In this document: positions 1 to 10,140 of the stretch, piece by piece
How positions within the stretch are numbered: position 1 is the stretch's first letter
Layout: each line of letters begins with the position of its first letter
From: Nocardioides luti
GTDB lineage: Bacteria > Actinomycetota > Actinomycetes > Propionibacteriales > Nocardioidaceae
DNA: 64,000 nucleotides
Assembly (NCBI RefSeq): GCF_014212315.1
Contig: NZ_JACKXE010000001.1
Coordinates: 62,001 to 126,000 of the forward strand
Direction of reading: 5' to 3'
Made by a program: the position numbers and the translations under genes
The notes under the pieces: model-generated
What the model was told of the DNA's origin: nothing
Database searches by the model: none
What the model saw: only the letters and a program-made list of their open reading frames with translations

Positions 1-277
1 CCAGGACGAGCGGTGCGAACGACCTCGCCTGCACCTCGTCGGCGGTGAACCGCGCCGCCACCAGGTGGCCGAGGGGCCGGAGCCGGTCGTCGGGCAGCAC
101 CCCGTCGCCGATCCAGGTCACGAGGGCGGCGTACGCCGTCTCGTCACGCTCGAGGGGATCCCGCGACGCCAGCAGGTCGGTCAGCTCGGCCACCAGGGCG
201 TCGAGCCGGGCCGGGTCCCGGCGGACCTCGTCGGGGAGGGCGAAGTCGCTGCTGCGGAGCTGCTGCCAGTCGGTCAT
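1..277 (-). CDS. DUF2785-type protein, 3' end outside the window
   Basis: The ATG is at 277-275 and the frame is still open at base 1, so only the first 92 residues are visible. They read MTDWQQLRSSDFALPDEV and continue as an acidic helical segment with a LVTWIGDGVLPDDRL-type stretch. This resembles the start of DUF2785 proteins, which have no established function; the assignment is by recollection of the family and is tentative. A TAGCGT -10 box on the minus strand (284-289) sits six bases from the ATG, which suggests a leaderless transcript. The gene is divergent from the phosphoesterase that starts at 314. Confidence 0.55.
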   Translation of the reverse strand, partial: MTDWQQLRSSDFALPDEVRRDPARLDALVAELTDLLASRDPLERDETAYAALVTWIGDGVLPDDRLRPLGHLVAARFTADEVQARSFAPLVL

Positions 278-313
278 CCGTGGACGCTAACAAGCCCGTG
301 CCTACGCTGAGGT

Positions 314-1288
314 GTGCGCGCGCTCGGTTCGGTCGTCGGGACGGCCCTGGTCCTCCTCCTGTCGTCGTGCGCCGCGTCGGACTCCGCACCACCCGTGAGC
401 GCGCCGCCGGCGACCGCCCCTGCGTCGGCCGCGCCGCCCGCGACAGCCCCGACGTCGGCTGCGCCGTCAGCGTCGACCAGCAGCGCGCCGCCCGCGGCGC
501 CACGGGTCACCAAGCTGATGGTCGTGATGGTCGAGAACCACTCGCTGGACCAGATGCGGACGCAGCTGCCCTACACCTTCGGGCTCGCGCAGGAGCACGG
601 CTACGCCACGCACTACGCGGCGCTGACGCACCCGAGCCTGCCCAATTACCTCGCCATCGCCGGCGGCAGCACCTTCGGCGTGACCGACGACGACCCGCCG
701 GTCGCCCACCCGGTGCGCGGGGCGTCCGTCTTCGGCCAGGCGCTGGCCCACGGTCGCACCGCGACGCTCTACGCCGAGGGGATGCCCTTCGGCTGCGCGC
801 GGGAGGACGGCGGCGAGCGCTACGGCGTCCGCCACAACCCGTGGGCCTACTTCGCCGACGAGCAGGCGGCCTGCGAGCAGCACGACACGACGCTGGCCCA
901 GCTGCCGGCCGACGTGGCCTCCGGCGACCTCCCGAACGCCGGGATGCTGGTCCCGGACACCTGCCACGACGCGCACGACTGCGACGCGTCGGTGGCCGAC
1001 GCGTGGCTGCGGACCGAGCTCCCGCTGCTGATGAGCGGTCCGGACTGGCGGGCGGGACGGCTCGCGGTCGTGGTCACCGCGGACGAGGACGACCACAGCC
1101 AGGGCAACCTGGTGCTGACGACGGTGCTGCACCCGAGCCTGCACGGGGTCGTGGTGGACACCCCGCTGACGCACTACTCACTGACGCGGTTGTACGACGA
1201 GGTGCTCGGCGTCGCCCCGCTGCGGGCGGCCCGCCGCGCCCCGTCGATGGCGCAGGCGTTCGGCCTGCCGGTGGCCGGCCTGCGCTGA
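314..1288 (+). CDS. Lipoprotein phosphoesterase (alkaline-phosphatase-like fold)
   Basis: A 324-residue protein with a lipoprotein signal peptide: the hydrophobic run VVGTALVLLLSSC ends in a lipobox whose Cys is about residue 19. A low-complexity Ala/Pro/Ser linker follows to about residue 65. The catalytic region starts with KLMVVMVENHSLDQM, the metal/nucleophile region of the phosphoesterase family (phospholipase C and SapM-like acid phosphatases), and includes THPSLPNYLAIAGGS and a TADEDDHSQGN segment. It is probably anchored outside the membrane and hydrolyses phosphate esters; the substrate is unknown. The GTG start lies five bases after a TACGCT -10 box (303-308), which fits a leaderless start. 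Confidence 0.8.
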   Translation: MRALGSVVGTALVLLLSSCAASDSAPPVSAPPATAPASAAPPATAPTSAAPSASTSSAPPAAPRVTKLMVVMVENHSLDQMRTQLPYTFGLAQEHGYATHYAALTHPSLPNYLAIAGGSTFGVTDDDPPVAHPVRGASVFGQALAHGRTATLYAEGMPFGCAREDGGERYGVRHNPWAYFADEQAACEQHDTTLAQLPADVASGDLPNAGMLVPDTCHDAHDCDASVADAWLRTELPLLMSGPDWRAGRLAVVVTADEDDHSQGNLVLTTVLHPSLHGVVVDTPLTHYSLTRLYDEVLGVAPLRAARRAPSMAQAFGLPVAGLR

Positions 1289-1307
1289 GCGTCCCGTCGG
1301 GCGCTCA
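1286..1307. terminator. Bidirectional hairpin terminator embedding both stop codons
   Basis: TGAGCG at 1286-1291 pairs exactly with CGCTCA at 1302-1307, and an inner CCC/GGG pair closes a GTC loop. The left arm contains the TGA of the plus-strand phosphoesterase and the right arm contains the TCA (stop) of the minus-strand patatin. No T-tract is visible, as is common in actinobacterial terminators. Confidence 0.5.
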
Positions 1308-2159
1308 GGCCGCGCGGAGGTGCGTGGGCGCGGGCGTCGGCGCCGGGGTCGAGAGCACGGCGCGGGCGGCCTCCGCCCCGAGCCGGATCAGGTCCTCGGT
1401 GTGGGTGAAGTCGAAGACCCCGCCGCAGTCGAAGGCCTCGTCGAGCTTGATCCGCCGGACCGTGACGCCGGACGGGACCGGCGGCTCGTCCCGGTTGCGC
1501 ACGGACGCCACCAGGGAGGCGATGAGCACGTCGAGCGGGCTGCGCAGCGCGCGGGAGCTCTGGGGGGTGCGGGTGACGTCGAGGACCCAGACCGTGTCGC
1601 CCGGCTCGGCGACCGCGAGGGTCCCGGTGAGCGGCACGTTCTCGGAGATGCCCGCGTCGATGTGGGTGGCGGGCCCGGTGGCGCCCCGCAGCACGACGGG
1701 CGGGAAGAGCCCGGGGAGCGCGGCCGACGCGGCCAGCAGGTCGGGGATGTAGCCGTGCTCGTGGTGGACCGAGCGGCCGGTGAGCAGGTCGGTGGTGGCG
1801 ACCCGGACCGGGATCCGGAGGTTCTCGAGGTGGTAGGTCGGGATCCACTCGGCGACCATCCGACGGAAGCGGTCCGCGGAGAAGAGGTAGGGCCGGCGAC
1901 GGGCGACGTTGACGACGACGCCGCGGCGGTGGCCGCAGAGGGCCTCCTCGGTCATGCCGCGCCACTTCGCGGCCAGGGCCTCGACGCCCTCGAGGCCCGG
2001 GTGCGACCCGAGGAAGCAGGCGTTGATGGCGCCGACGGAGCCGCCGACGAGCACGTCGGGCTCGATCCCGGCGGTCATGAGCGTCTGGAGCATCCCCACC
2101 TGACCGGCGCCCCGAGATCCACCGCCAGAGAGGACGAAGAAGGTTCGTCCCGTTGTCAT
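1305..2159 (-). CDS. Patatin-like phospholipase
   Basis: A 284-residue protein with the full patatin signature: oxyanion loop GGGSRGAGQVG at residues 12-22, nucleophile elbow GGSVG with Ser41, and the Asp of the Ser-Asp dyad in the DAGISENVP segment. It is expected to be a cytosolic or membrane-associated lipid acyl hydrolase; no signal peptide is seen. The frame is open to 2177, but the ATG at 2159 follows an AGAGGAA ribosome-binding site at suitable distance, so that start is chosen. A GC-rich terminator hairpin separates it from katG upstream. The substrate is not predictable from sequence. Confidence 0.88.
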   Translation of the reverse strand: MTTGRTFFVLSGGGSRGAGQVGMLQTLMTAGIEPDVLVGGSVGAINACFLGSHPGLEGVEALAAKWRGMTEEALCGHRRGVVVNVARRRPYLFSADRFRRMVAEWIPTYHLENLRIPVRVATTDLLTGRSVHHEHGYIPDLLAASAALPGLFPPVVLRGATGPATHIDAGISENVPLTGTLAVAEPGDTVWVLDVTRTPQSSRALRSPLDVLIASLVASVRNRDEPPVPSGVTVRRIKLDEAFDCGGVFDFTHTEDLIRLGAEAARAVLSTPAPTPAPTHLRAA

Positions 2160-2193
2160 GGGAGTTCCTCTACCCACCCGCGAGCGAGTCCGA

Positions 2194-2233
2194 ACCGCGG
2201 GGCCGGGACGTCTAGTCCAGTCGGCCCCGCGGT
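2194..2233 (-). terminator. Strong intrinsic hairpin downstream of katG
   Basis: ACCGCGGGGCC (2194-2204) and GGCCCCGCGGT (2223-2233) are perfectly complementary 11-base arms around an 18-base loop that can itself form a short GGAC/GTCC stem. It lies between the katG stop and the patatin ATG, so it probably ends the furA-katG transcript. Confidence 0.6.
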
Positions 2234-2260
2234 GCGGGTCGGGTGTGCGTCAGCGGCAGG

Positions 2261-4513
<2,253 letters not shown>

Positions 4514-4957
4514 TCAGGGGGCGCTCGTGGGTGGAGTGGTGGTGGAGCAGGCGGGGCAGGTGCCCCAGTAGACGACCTCGGCCTCGTCGATCGTGAAGCC
4601 GTGGTCGGCCGAGGCCGTGAGGCACGGGACGTCGCCGACGGCGCAGGGCACGTCGACGATGACGCCGCACGTGCGGCAGACCAGGTGGTGGTGGTTGTCG
4701 GCGAGCTCGGTCTCGTAGCGCGCGACCGAGCCGGACGGCTGGATGCGGCGGACCAGGCCGGCCGCGGTCAGCACACGGAGCACGTCGTACACCGCCTGGT
4801 GCGAGACCTCGCCGAGCTCGGCGCGGACGGCACCGATGATCGACTCGGTGTCGGCGTGCGGGTGGTCGTGCACGGCTCCCATCACGGCGAGCCGGGGCCG
4901 CGTCACGCGCAGCTCGGCGGCGCGCAGCGACAGCTCGAGCTCCGCGGTGGTGGGCAT
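4514..4957 (-). CDS. furA: Fur-family peroxide/iron-responsive repressor (FurA-like)
   Basis: A 147-residue Fur-family regulator. The N-terminal winged helix carries RVTRPRLAVMGAV, and the recognition region is VSHQAVYDVLRVLTAAGLV. The metal-binding part has HHH at 89-91, CRTC (Cys94, Cys97) and a C-terminal CPAC (Cys134, Cys137), which are structural zinc ligands in this family. The frame extends to an ATG at 4978, but that codon lies inside the spacer of the promoter described next. The ATG at 4957 is exactly where transcription should begin, so it is chosen. The likely role is repression of itself and katG until peroxide or metal changes release it. Confidence 0.92.
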   Translation of the reverse strand: MPTTAELELSLRAAELRVTRPRLAVMGAVHDHPHADTESIIGAVRAELGEVSHQAVYDVLRVLTAAGLVRRIQPSGSVARYETELADNHHHLVCRTCGVIVDVPCAVGDVPCLTASADHGFTIDEAEVVYWGTCPACSTTTPPTSAP

Positions 4958-4992
4958 GGGCCGAGTCTGGCGCGCCATCTGGAACGAGTCAA
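4955..4992 (-). promoter_or_regulatory. furA promoter/operator, leaderless
   Basis: On the minus strand TTGACT (4992-4987) and CAGACT (4969-4964) are separated by exactly 17 bases. Six bases later comes the ATG at 4957, so transcript start and start codon should coincide. The TTGACTCGTTCCAGA stretch resembles the FurA-binding promoter known upstream of mycobacterial and Streptomyces furA (from memory of the family). This is the likely autoregulatory operator for furA-katG. Confidence 0.7.
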
Positions 4993-5018
4993 GAAAGGGA
5001 CTGACGGGGTGTCGCGGG

Positions 5019-5807
5019 TCAGGCGCAGCCGAGCGGCTCCCGCTCGCGGGGCCACATCTCGACGCCGTCCGGCCCGCCGACGTAGGCGCGCGAGCGGTCC
5101 GGCGCGAGCCACAGGCGCTCGCCGTCGCGCTCGAAGCCGGTGTCGTGCGCGTCGTCCGGCAGCGTCGTGGACGGGTCCCAGTCCTCCACGACGAAGCCGA
5201 CGTCCCGGGCGAGGGCCATGTCGGGACGGCGGACGTACGTCGCGCGGCCGAGCTCGAGGAAGGTCATGTCCTGCCAGTCGCAGTGCTCGGGCCCGGCGTA
5301 CGACGTGATCGTGCGGGTGTCGACCGGCGCGCCGGAGGCGTCCGTCCAGACCTGCGTGCCGGACGCCTCCGCCACCTCGGGCGGGAGCTCGGCGAGGTCG
5401 CAGCGGGCCCAGGACTCGACGTACCACCCGTCGTCGTCGACGGTCCGACCGTCCCTCACCACGACGGCCACCACCGTGCGGCCGCCGGCGTCGTAGGTGA
5501 AGAGCCGGCGGTCCTCCTCGGCGGCGGTCTCCCGCAGCTCGTCGAGCACGTCCGCGGGGGAGACCTGGTCCGCCGCGCCGGCCACGGCGGCCTCCGGGTC
5601 GTCGTAGGCCTCGCCGCCGTCGTAGACCCCGGTGTTCTCGCCGCGCTCGCCCAGCCGGCCGGCGCACGACACGGCATCGGCGGCCGTGCCGATCGCGGTT
5701 CCGGAGGGACGGTCGCGGACGTCGGGGCTCCCGTCGGTCGTGTCCCCGCAGGCGGCGAGGAACGGCAGCAGGAGCGGGAGGACGAGGGCGATCCGGAGCG
5801 GGCGCAT
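5019..5807 (-). CDS. Putative lipoprotein, function unknown
   Basis: A 262-residue protein with a lipoprotein signal: MRPLRIALVLPLLLPFLAAC places the lipobox Cys at residue 20. The mature part is acidic, with many Asp, Glu and Trp residues and scattered cysteines (SCAGRL, WARCDL, HCDWQDM, LGCA at the C-terminus). I do not recognise a domain. The reading frame stays open far upstream, antisense to the neighbouring hydrolase, but the signal peptide fixes the start at 5807. It is divergent from the secreted hydrolase at 5859 across a 51-base gap. Confidence 0.72.
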   Translation of the reverse strand: MRPLRIALVLPLLLPFLAACGDTTDGSPDVRDRPSGTAIGTAADAVSCAGRLGERGENTGVYDGGEAYDDPEAAVAGAADQVSPADVLDELRETAAEEDRRLFTYDAGGRTVVAVVVRDGRTVDDDGWYVESWARCDLAELPPEVAEASGTQVWTDASGAPVDTRTITSYAGPEHCDWQDMTFLELGRATYVRRPDMALARDVGFVVEDWDPSTTLPDDAHDTGFERDGERLWLAPDRSRAYVGGPDGVEMWPREREPLGCA

Positions 5808-5858
5808 GGATGTGTGACGTCGGCCACGCGCGGGGCGTTCCCGGCGTACGGTGACCGC

Positions 5859-7757
5859 ATGTCGACACCGCGCCTCCGGCGCCCTCGGGTCCTGGGTCTG
5901 GCGGTGGCGCTCCTGGTGGGTGTCGCCGGCCTCCTGCCGCTGTCCTCGCCGGCCGTGGCGGGCGGTGGACCGGGCACCACGGCGGTCCGTGCCGACCACG
6001 TCGACGTACGCCACCACCGGGGTCACTGGACCACGGTCGACCGCCTCGTGCCCGTCACGACGGGTCCGGACGACGACATCGACCTGGAGCTCGACACCCG
6101 GCTCTACGTGCCGGACCGGGCGAGCCGTGCGCACCCGCAGCCGGCGATCCTGATGACCCACGGCTTCGGGCTGACGAAGACCTCGGCGGAGGTCGTCAGT
6201 ACGGCCCGCTTCTTCGCGGCCCACGGCTACGTCGTGCTCACCTACACGTCCTCGGGGTTCGGCGAGAGCGGCGGCTGCGTGACCCTCCAGTCGGCCGACT
6301 ACGACGTGAAGAGCGCCCGCCAGCTGATCGACAAGGTCCTCGAGCCGCGCCGCGACGTCCTGCACGACGGGAAGGGCGCCGTCGTCGGCACCATCGGCGG
6401 GTCGTACGGCGGCGGCATCCAGCTGCCGCTCGCGGCGGCCGACCACCGCATCCGCACCAGCGTGGTGGGCCGGACCTGGAACAACCTGATCTACTCCCTC
6501 GACCCGAACAACCGCGTGGTGCCCGGCGACCCGACGGGGCTGACCCACGGGCTCAACCAGCAGGGCGTCTTCAAGCAGGAGTGGACGTCGCTGTTCTACG
6601 CGCTCGGCAACACCCAGCCGGCGATGGGCGGCGGCGACTGCCCCGGGGCGAAGGCCGCCTCGCAGGACCCCGCCGAGATCGCGGGCGCGTCCGGCTGCCC
6701 CGGGTACTACCTGGCCCTGTGCCGCACCTACTCGCTGCTGAGCTCCTCCGGCGACTCCGACGAGGAGGCGCGTGAGTTGATCCGGCGCGCCTCCGCCTCG
6801 ACGTTCGTGAAGCAGGTCGACGTACCCGTCCTGCTCGTCCAGGGCCAGAGCGACACCCTCTTCAACCTCAACGACGCGAGCGCGACCTACCGCGACCTGC
6901 GCCGGCGCCACGTGCCGGTCGGGATGATCTGGAACTCCGGCGGCCACGGCGGCTACACCTCGCAGCCGGGGGAGTGCGAGGCCTACGACGGCACCCTGCG
7001 GACCGTGCGGACGATGAACCACTGCTACCTCAGCCTGCGCTCGCTGGGCTGGATGGACCACTGGCTGCGCGGCACCCGGGGCGGGCGCGGCCCGGCGTTC
7101 ACCTACTACCGCGACTGGGTGAGGTACCGCGGCCACGGCCCGGACGACGAGCAGTACGCCGCCGCCGGGCGCTTCCCGCTGGCACGCCACGCCACGACGT
7201 TCACGCTGTCCGGGACGGACCGGCTGGCCCGGTCGGCCCGCAAGGCCGCCGCCGGGTCGGCATCGTTCCTCAACCCCGACGGTGGCGAGCCGGCGGCCTA
7301 CTCGGAGACCTCGAACTTCTCCGGCCCCGCGTCCGACCCCAGCTCCGCCGACGTCCCGCCCTCGGAGGTCGAGGGCCAGTTCGCCGCGTTCACCACGAAG
7401 CGCCTCCGGCACCGCGTCGACGCCGTGGGCATCCCGTCGGCCCGGCTGCGGATCACCAACACCAACACGCAGGACATGGTCTTCTTCGCCAAGGTGTACG
7501 ACGTCGCCCGCGACGGCTCCGCCACCCTGGTGCACCGGCTGATCGCGCCGGTGCGCGTCCCGGCCGCCGCCGTCGGCAAGCCCGTCCGGATCAGGCTGGC
7601 CGGCTTCGCGCACCGCTTCCGCAAGGGCCACGCGGTCCGGCTGGTGCTCTGCAGCACCGACCAGACGTCGTACAACTCCAAGGTCGCGGACGTGCTCACC
7701 GTCGCCACCGGTACGGGCTCGACCTTCACGCTCCCCGGGCGGGTGCGGCGGCGCTGA
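5859..7757 (+). CDS. Secreted alpha/beta hydrolase, X-Pro dipeptidyl-peptidase/CocE type
   Basis: A 632-residue protein with a signal peptide ending near SSPAVA. The alpha/beta hydrolase domain shows an oxyanion HGFGLTKTS segment, the nucleophile elbow GGSYGG, an acid QSDTLFN segment and the catalytic His in GGHGGY. The C-terminal ~170 residues, with ITNTNTQDMVFFAKVYDV and a GHAVRLVLCSTDQ motif, correspond to the jelly-roll domain of the X-Pro dipeptidyl-peptidase (S15)/CocE family. It likely acts outside the cell on peptides or esters. TACGGT at 5847-5852 lies six bases before the ATG, so the mRNA is probably leaderless. Confidence 0.85.
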   Translation: MSTPRLRRPRVLGLAVALLVGVAGLLPLSSPAVAGGGPGTTAVRADHVDVRHHRGHWTTVDRLVPVTTGPDDDIDLELDTRLYVPDRASRAHPQPAILMTHGFGLTKTSAEVVSTARFFAAHGYVVLTYTSSGFGESGGCVTLQSADYDVKSARQLIDKVLEPRRDVLHDGKGAVVGTIGGSYGGGIQLPLAAADHRIRTSVVGRTWNNLIYSLDPNNRVVPGDPTGLTHGLNQQGVFKQEWTSLFYALGNTQPAMGGGDCPGAKAASQDPAEIAGASGCPGYYLALCRTYSLLSSSGDSDEEARELIRRASASTFVKQVDVPVLLVQGQSDTLFNLNDASATYRDLRRRHVPVGMIWNSGGHGGYTSQPGECEAYDGTLRTVRTMNHCYLSLRSLGWMDHWLRGTRGGRGPAFTYYRDWVRYRGHGPDDEQYAAAGRFPLARHATTFTLSGTDRLARSARKAAAGSASFLNPDGGEPAAYSETSNFSGPASDPSSADVPPSEVEGQFAAFTTKRLRHRVDAVGIPSARLRITNTNTQDMVFFAKVYDVARDGSATLVHRLIAPVRVPAAAVGKPVRIRLAGFAHRFRKGHAVRLVLCSTDQTSYNSKVADVLTVATGTGSTFTLPGRVRRR

Positions 7758-7783
7758 GGGTCCTCGGGGCGCGCGCCCGGTCC

Positions 7784-7875
7784 GGGTGGTTTCGAGACGG
7801 TTGCTGCGCAACCTCCTCAACCACGGGGAGGCCAGGGTGGTTTCGAGACGGTTGCTGCGCAACCTCCTCAACCAC
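7784..7875. repeat. Two copies of a 41-bp palindromic intergenic repeat
   Basis: Identical 41-base copies occupy 7784-7824 and 7835-7875, a 51-base period. The core GGTTGCTGCGCAACC forms a five-base-pair stem with a CTGCG loop, and outer bases TGGTT/AACCA can pair as well. A related but diverged family occurs at 20251-20368. They sit in the gap after the secreted hydrolase and look like REP-type elements; no gene is encoded here. Confidence 0.8.
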
Positions 7876-7975
7876 CGGGGATCCCCGACCACCGGGGATC
7901 GCCGGCCACCGGAGGGGAGCCCACCGGCGCCGACGTACGGTCGGGATCGACCTCCCCCGACGAAAGTGAGCGCAC

Positions 7976-8827
7976 ATGACCAACCCCACGGTGGCCGTCC
8001 TCGGCCTGGGCACGATGGGGGCCGCGATGGCCCGCAACATCGCGGCGGCCGGGATGGACGTGCGCGTCTGGAACCGCTCGCCCGAGCGGGCCGAGCCGCT
8101 CGCCGACGTCGCGACCGTGGCCGGGTCGGTCCGCGAGGCCGTGACGGGTGCCGACGTCGTGCTGACGATGCTGTACGACGAGCGGGCGACCGCGGAGACC
8201 ATGGGCGACGCCCGCGGGGCGTTCGCGGCAGACGCCGTGTGGCTCCAGCAGGCGACGGTCGGCATCGACGGCGCGGACCGTCTCGGCGCGCTCGCCGAGG
8301 AGCTCGGGCTGGTGCACGTGGACGCGCCGGTGCTCGGCACGAAGAAGCCCGCGGAGGACGGTGCGCTCGTGGTGCTCGCCTCGGGTCCCGAGGACGCCGA
8401 GGAGCGGCTCGCGCCGGTCCTCGAGGCGATCGGCAGCCGCACCATGTGGGTGGGGGAGGCGGGTGCCGGGCAGCGGCTCAAGCTGGCCGCGAACGCCTGG
8501 GTCTTCACGGTGCTCGAGGGCGTCGCGGAGTCGCTTGCGCTCACCCGCGACCTCGGGCTGGACCCGCACCTCTTCCTCGAGGCGGTGCAGGGCGGCGCCC
8601 TGGACGCGCCCTACGTCCAGCTCAAGGGCAACGCGATGCTCGACGGCGCCTTCGACCCGTCGTTCGCCCTGGCCGGCGCGCTCAAGGACGCGGACCTGAT
8701 CCTCGCGGCGGCCGAGGCAGCGGGCAGCGACCTGGCGATCCTGCCCGGCGTCCGCCGCCACCTGGCGCGCGCCGTCGACGCCGGCCACGGTGACAAGGAC
8801 ATGGCCGCGACCTACCTGCCGCACTGA
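7976..8827 (+). CDS. Beta-hydroxyacid dehydrogenase (3-hydroxyisobutyrate dehydrogenase-like)
   Basis: A 283-residue NAD(P)-dependent oxidoreductase. The N-terminal Rossmann motif is VAVLGLGTMGAAMARN (residues 6-21). The substrate-binding signature is DAPVLGTKKPAEDG, a variant of the family's DAPVSGG-type loop. The catalytic Lys is in GAGQRLKLAANAW. The C-terminal helical domain completes the fold. Family members oxidise 3-hydroxyisobutyrate, tartronate semialdehyde or related acids; the loop variation makes the substrate uncertain. The gene is monocistronic, between repeats and a convergent DUF1501 gene. Confidence 0.85.
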   Translation: MTNPTVAVLGLGTMGAAMARNIAAAGMDVRVWNRSPERAEPLADVATVAGSVREAVTGADVVLTMLYDERATAETMGDARGAFAADAVWLQQATVGIDGADRLGALAEELGLVHVDAPVLGTKKPAEDGALVVLASGPEDAEERLAPVLEAIGSRTMWVGEAGAGQRLKLAANAWVFTVLEGVAESLALTRDLGLDPHLFLEAVQGGALDAPYVQLKGNAMLDGAFDPSFALAGALKDADLILAAAEAAGSDLAILPGVRRHLARAVDAGHGDKDMAATYLPH

Positions 8828-8857
8828 CCGGGAGCCGACGAGGCGACGGGGCGGGCC

Positions 8858-10135
8858 TCACTGGCCCTGCATCACGCCCACGTGCTCGCGCTGGAAGCCG
8901 GGGAACACCGTCGACGTCGAGGCGCCGAAGCGCGAGGCGACGACCTCGGACAGCACCGAGCGGTAGTCCGTGGTGACGAGCAGGTCGGAGTCGAGGTCCT
9001 CGGACAGCCCGGGCCAGGTGCCGTAGTAGGTGCCGCCCTTGACGCCCGCGCCGGCGAGGAACATCGCGTTGCCGTAGCCGTGGTCGAGGCCGTAGTTGGC
9101 GTTCTCCACGACGCGGCGGCCGAACTCGCTGAGCGCCACGAGCGTGACCTTGTCGCCGAGCGGGCCGAGGTCGGTGAAGAACGCCGAGATCGAGCCGGCG
9201 AGCTCGCGGGCGTTGCGGTTCATCCGTCCCCACTCGACGGTGCCGAGGTCGGAGTGCATGTCCCAGTCGCCCTGGTCCACCGTGATCACCTCGACGCCCA
9301 CGTCACCGCGCACCACGCGGGCCACGGCGGACATCGCGCGGCCCAGGTCGCTGTCGGGGTACGTCGCCCCGTTGGCCGGCACGTCGGAGGTCTCGTGCAC
9401 GGGGGCGAACGCGTCCACCGCGCTGAAGGTGGAGCGGATCGCCCGCCCCAGGGTGGAGCCGTCCTTCTTCCACATCGCCTCGAGGGAGCGGCGCCGGCCG
9501 CCGTCGTGGTCCCACTGGTCGGCGCCGGCCACCTGCACCCGGTCCAGGTCGCCCGCGCCCATCACGTCCTCGGGACCGTAGAGCGAGGCCGGCGGAGCGC
9601 CCTCGCCCATGTTGAAGCCCTGCAGCGGCGAGCGGTCCGAGTCGGTGCCGATCAGGCGGTTCAGCCAGCCCACGCGGGTGGTGGAGCCGGGGTTGGCGTC
9701 CTCGACCTCCTCCATCGCGGCGAAGTGCGAGCGGTTCGGGGCCGGCAGCCCGGTGGCGTGCACCGCGGCGACCTTCCCGGCGTTCCAGAGCGGGAGCATC
9801 GACTCGAGCTCGGGGTGCAGGCCGAACTGGCCGTCCTTGGCCAGCAGGCGGTCCGAGGGGATCGCGATGTTCGGCCGGGCGAGGTAGTACGTCGGGTCCG
9901 CGTGGGGGACCACGAGCGACAGCCCGTCCGCGGCCCCGCGCATCGAGAGCACGACGAGCACCGAGGCGGCCGGGGTGACCGTGGCGGCCGAGGCCCGGAC
10001 GACGGCGGAGCCGACGACCGTGCTGGTGCCGGCCAGGGCCAGCGCGCCGGTCAGCAGGCCGCGGCGGGACACGGCGGCGTACTCCGCGCAGCACGGGGCT
10101 GCCGCGGGGGTCCGGGAGGAGCGGGGCGGGGTCAT
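8858..10135 (-). CDS. DUF1501 family protein, Tat-exported
   Basis: A 425-residue protein with a twin-arginine signal (AVSRRGLLTGALALAG). The body has VLVVLSMRGAADGLSLVVPHADP, a VITVDQGDWDMHSDLG segment, and LVALSEFGRRVVENANYGLDHGYGNAMFLAGAGVKGG, all hallmarks of DUF1501 and related to the sulfatase/alkaline phosphatase fold. The biochemical role is not established. The ATG at 10135 follows an AGGTGAG ribosome-binding site, and the upstream DUF1800 gene ends only five bases away, so both are on one transcript. The pair is widespread in bacteria. Confidence 0.88.
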   Translation of the reverse strand: MTPPRSSRTPAAAPCCAEYAAVSRRGLLTGALALAGTSTVVGSAVVRASAATVTPAASVLVVLSMRGAADGLSLVVPHADPTYYLARPNIAIPSDRLLAKDGQFGLHPELESMLPLWNAGKVAAVHATGLPAPNRSHFAAMEEVEDANPGSTTRVGWLNRLIGTDSDRSPLQGFNMGEGAPPASLYGPEDVMGAGDLDRVQVAGADQWDHDGGRRRSLEAMWKKDGSTLGRAIRSTFSAVDAFAPVHETSDVPANGATYPDSDLGRAMSAVARVVRGDVGVEVITVDQGDWDMHSDLGTVEWGRMNRNARELAGSISAFFTDLGPLGDKVTLVALSEFGRRVVENANYGLDHGYGNAMFLAGAGVKGGTYYGTWPGLSEDLDSDLLVTTDYRSVLSEVVASRFGASTSTVFPGFQREHVGVMQGQ

Positions 10136-10140
10136 GGCAC

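Noticed and set aside
4958..4978. Upstream ATG for furA at 4978
   Set aside because: It lies within the promoter spacer and would not be transcribed from the -35/-10 pair seen.
5019..7892. Extension of the lipoprotein gene upstream to nearly 960 codons
   Set aside because: The signal peptide and lipobox mark the true start at 5807; the extension runs antisense through the secreted hydrolase and through the repeats.
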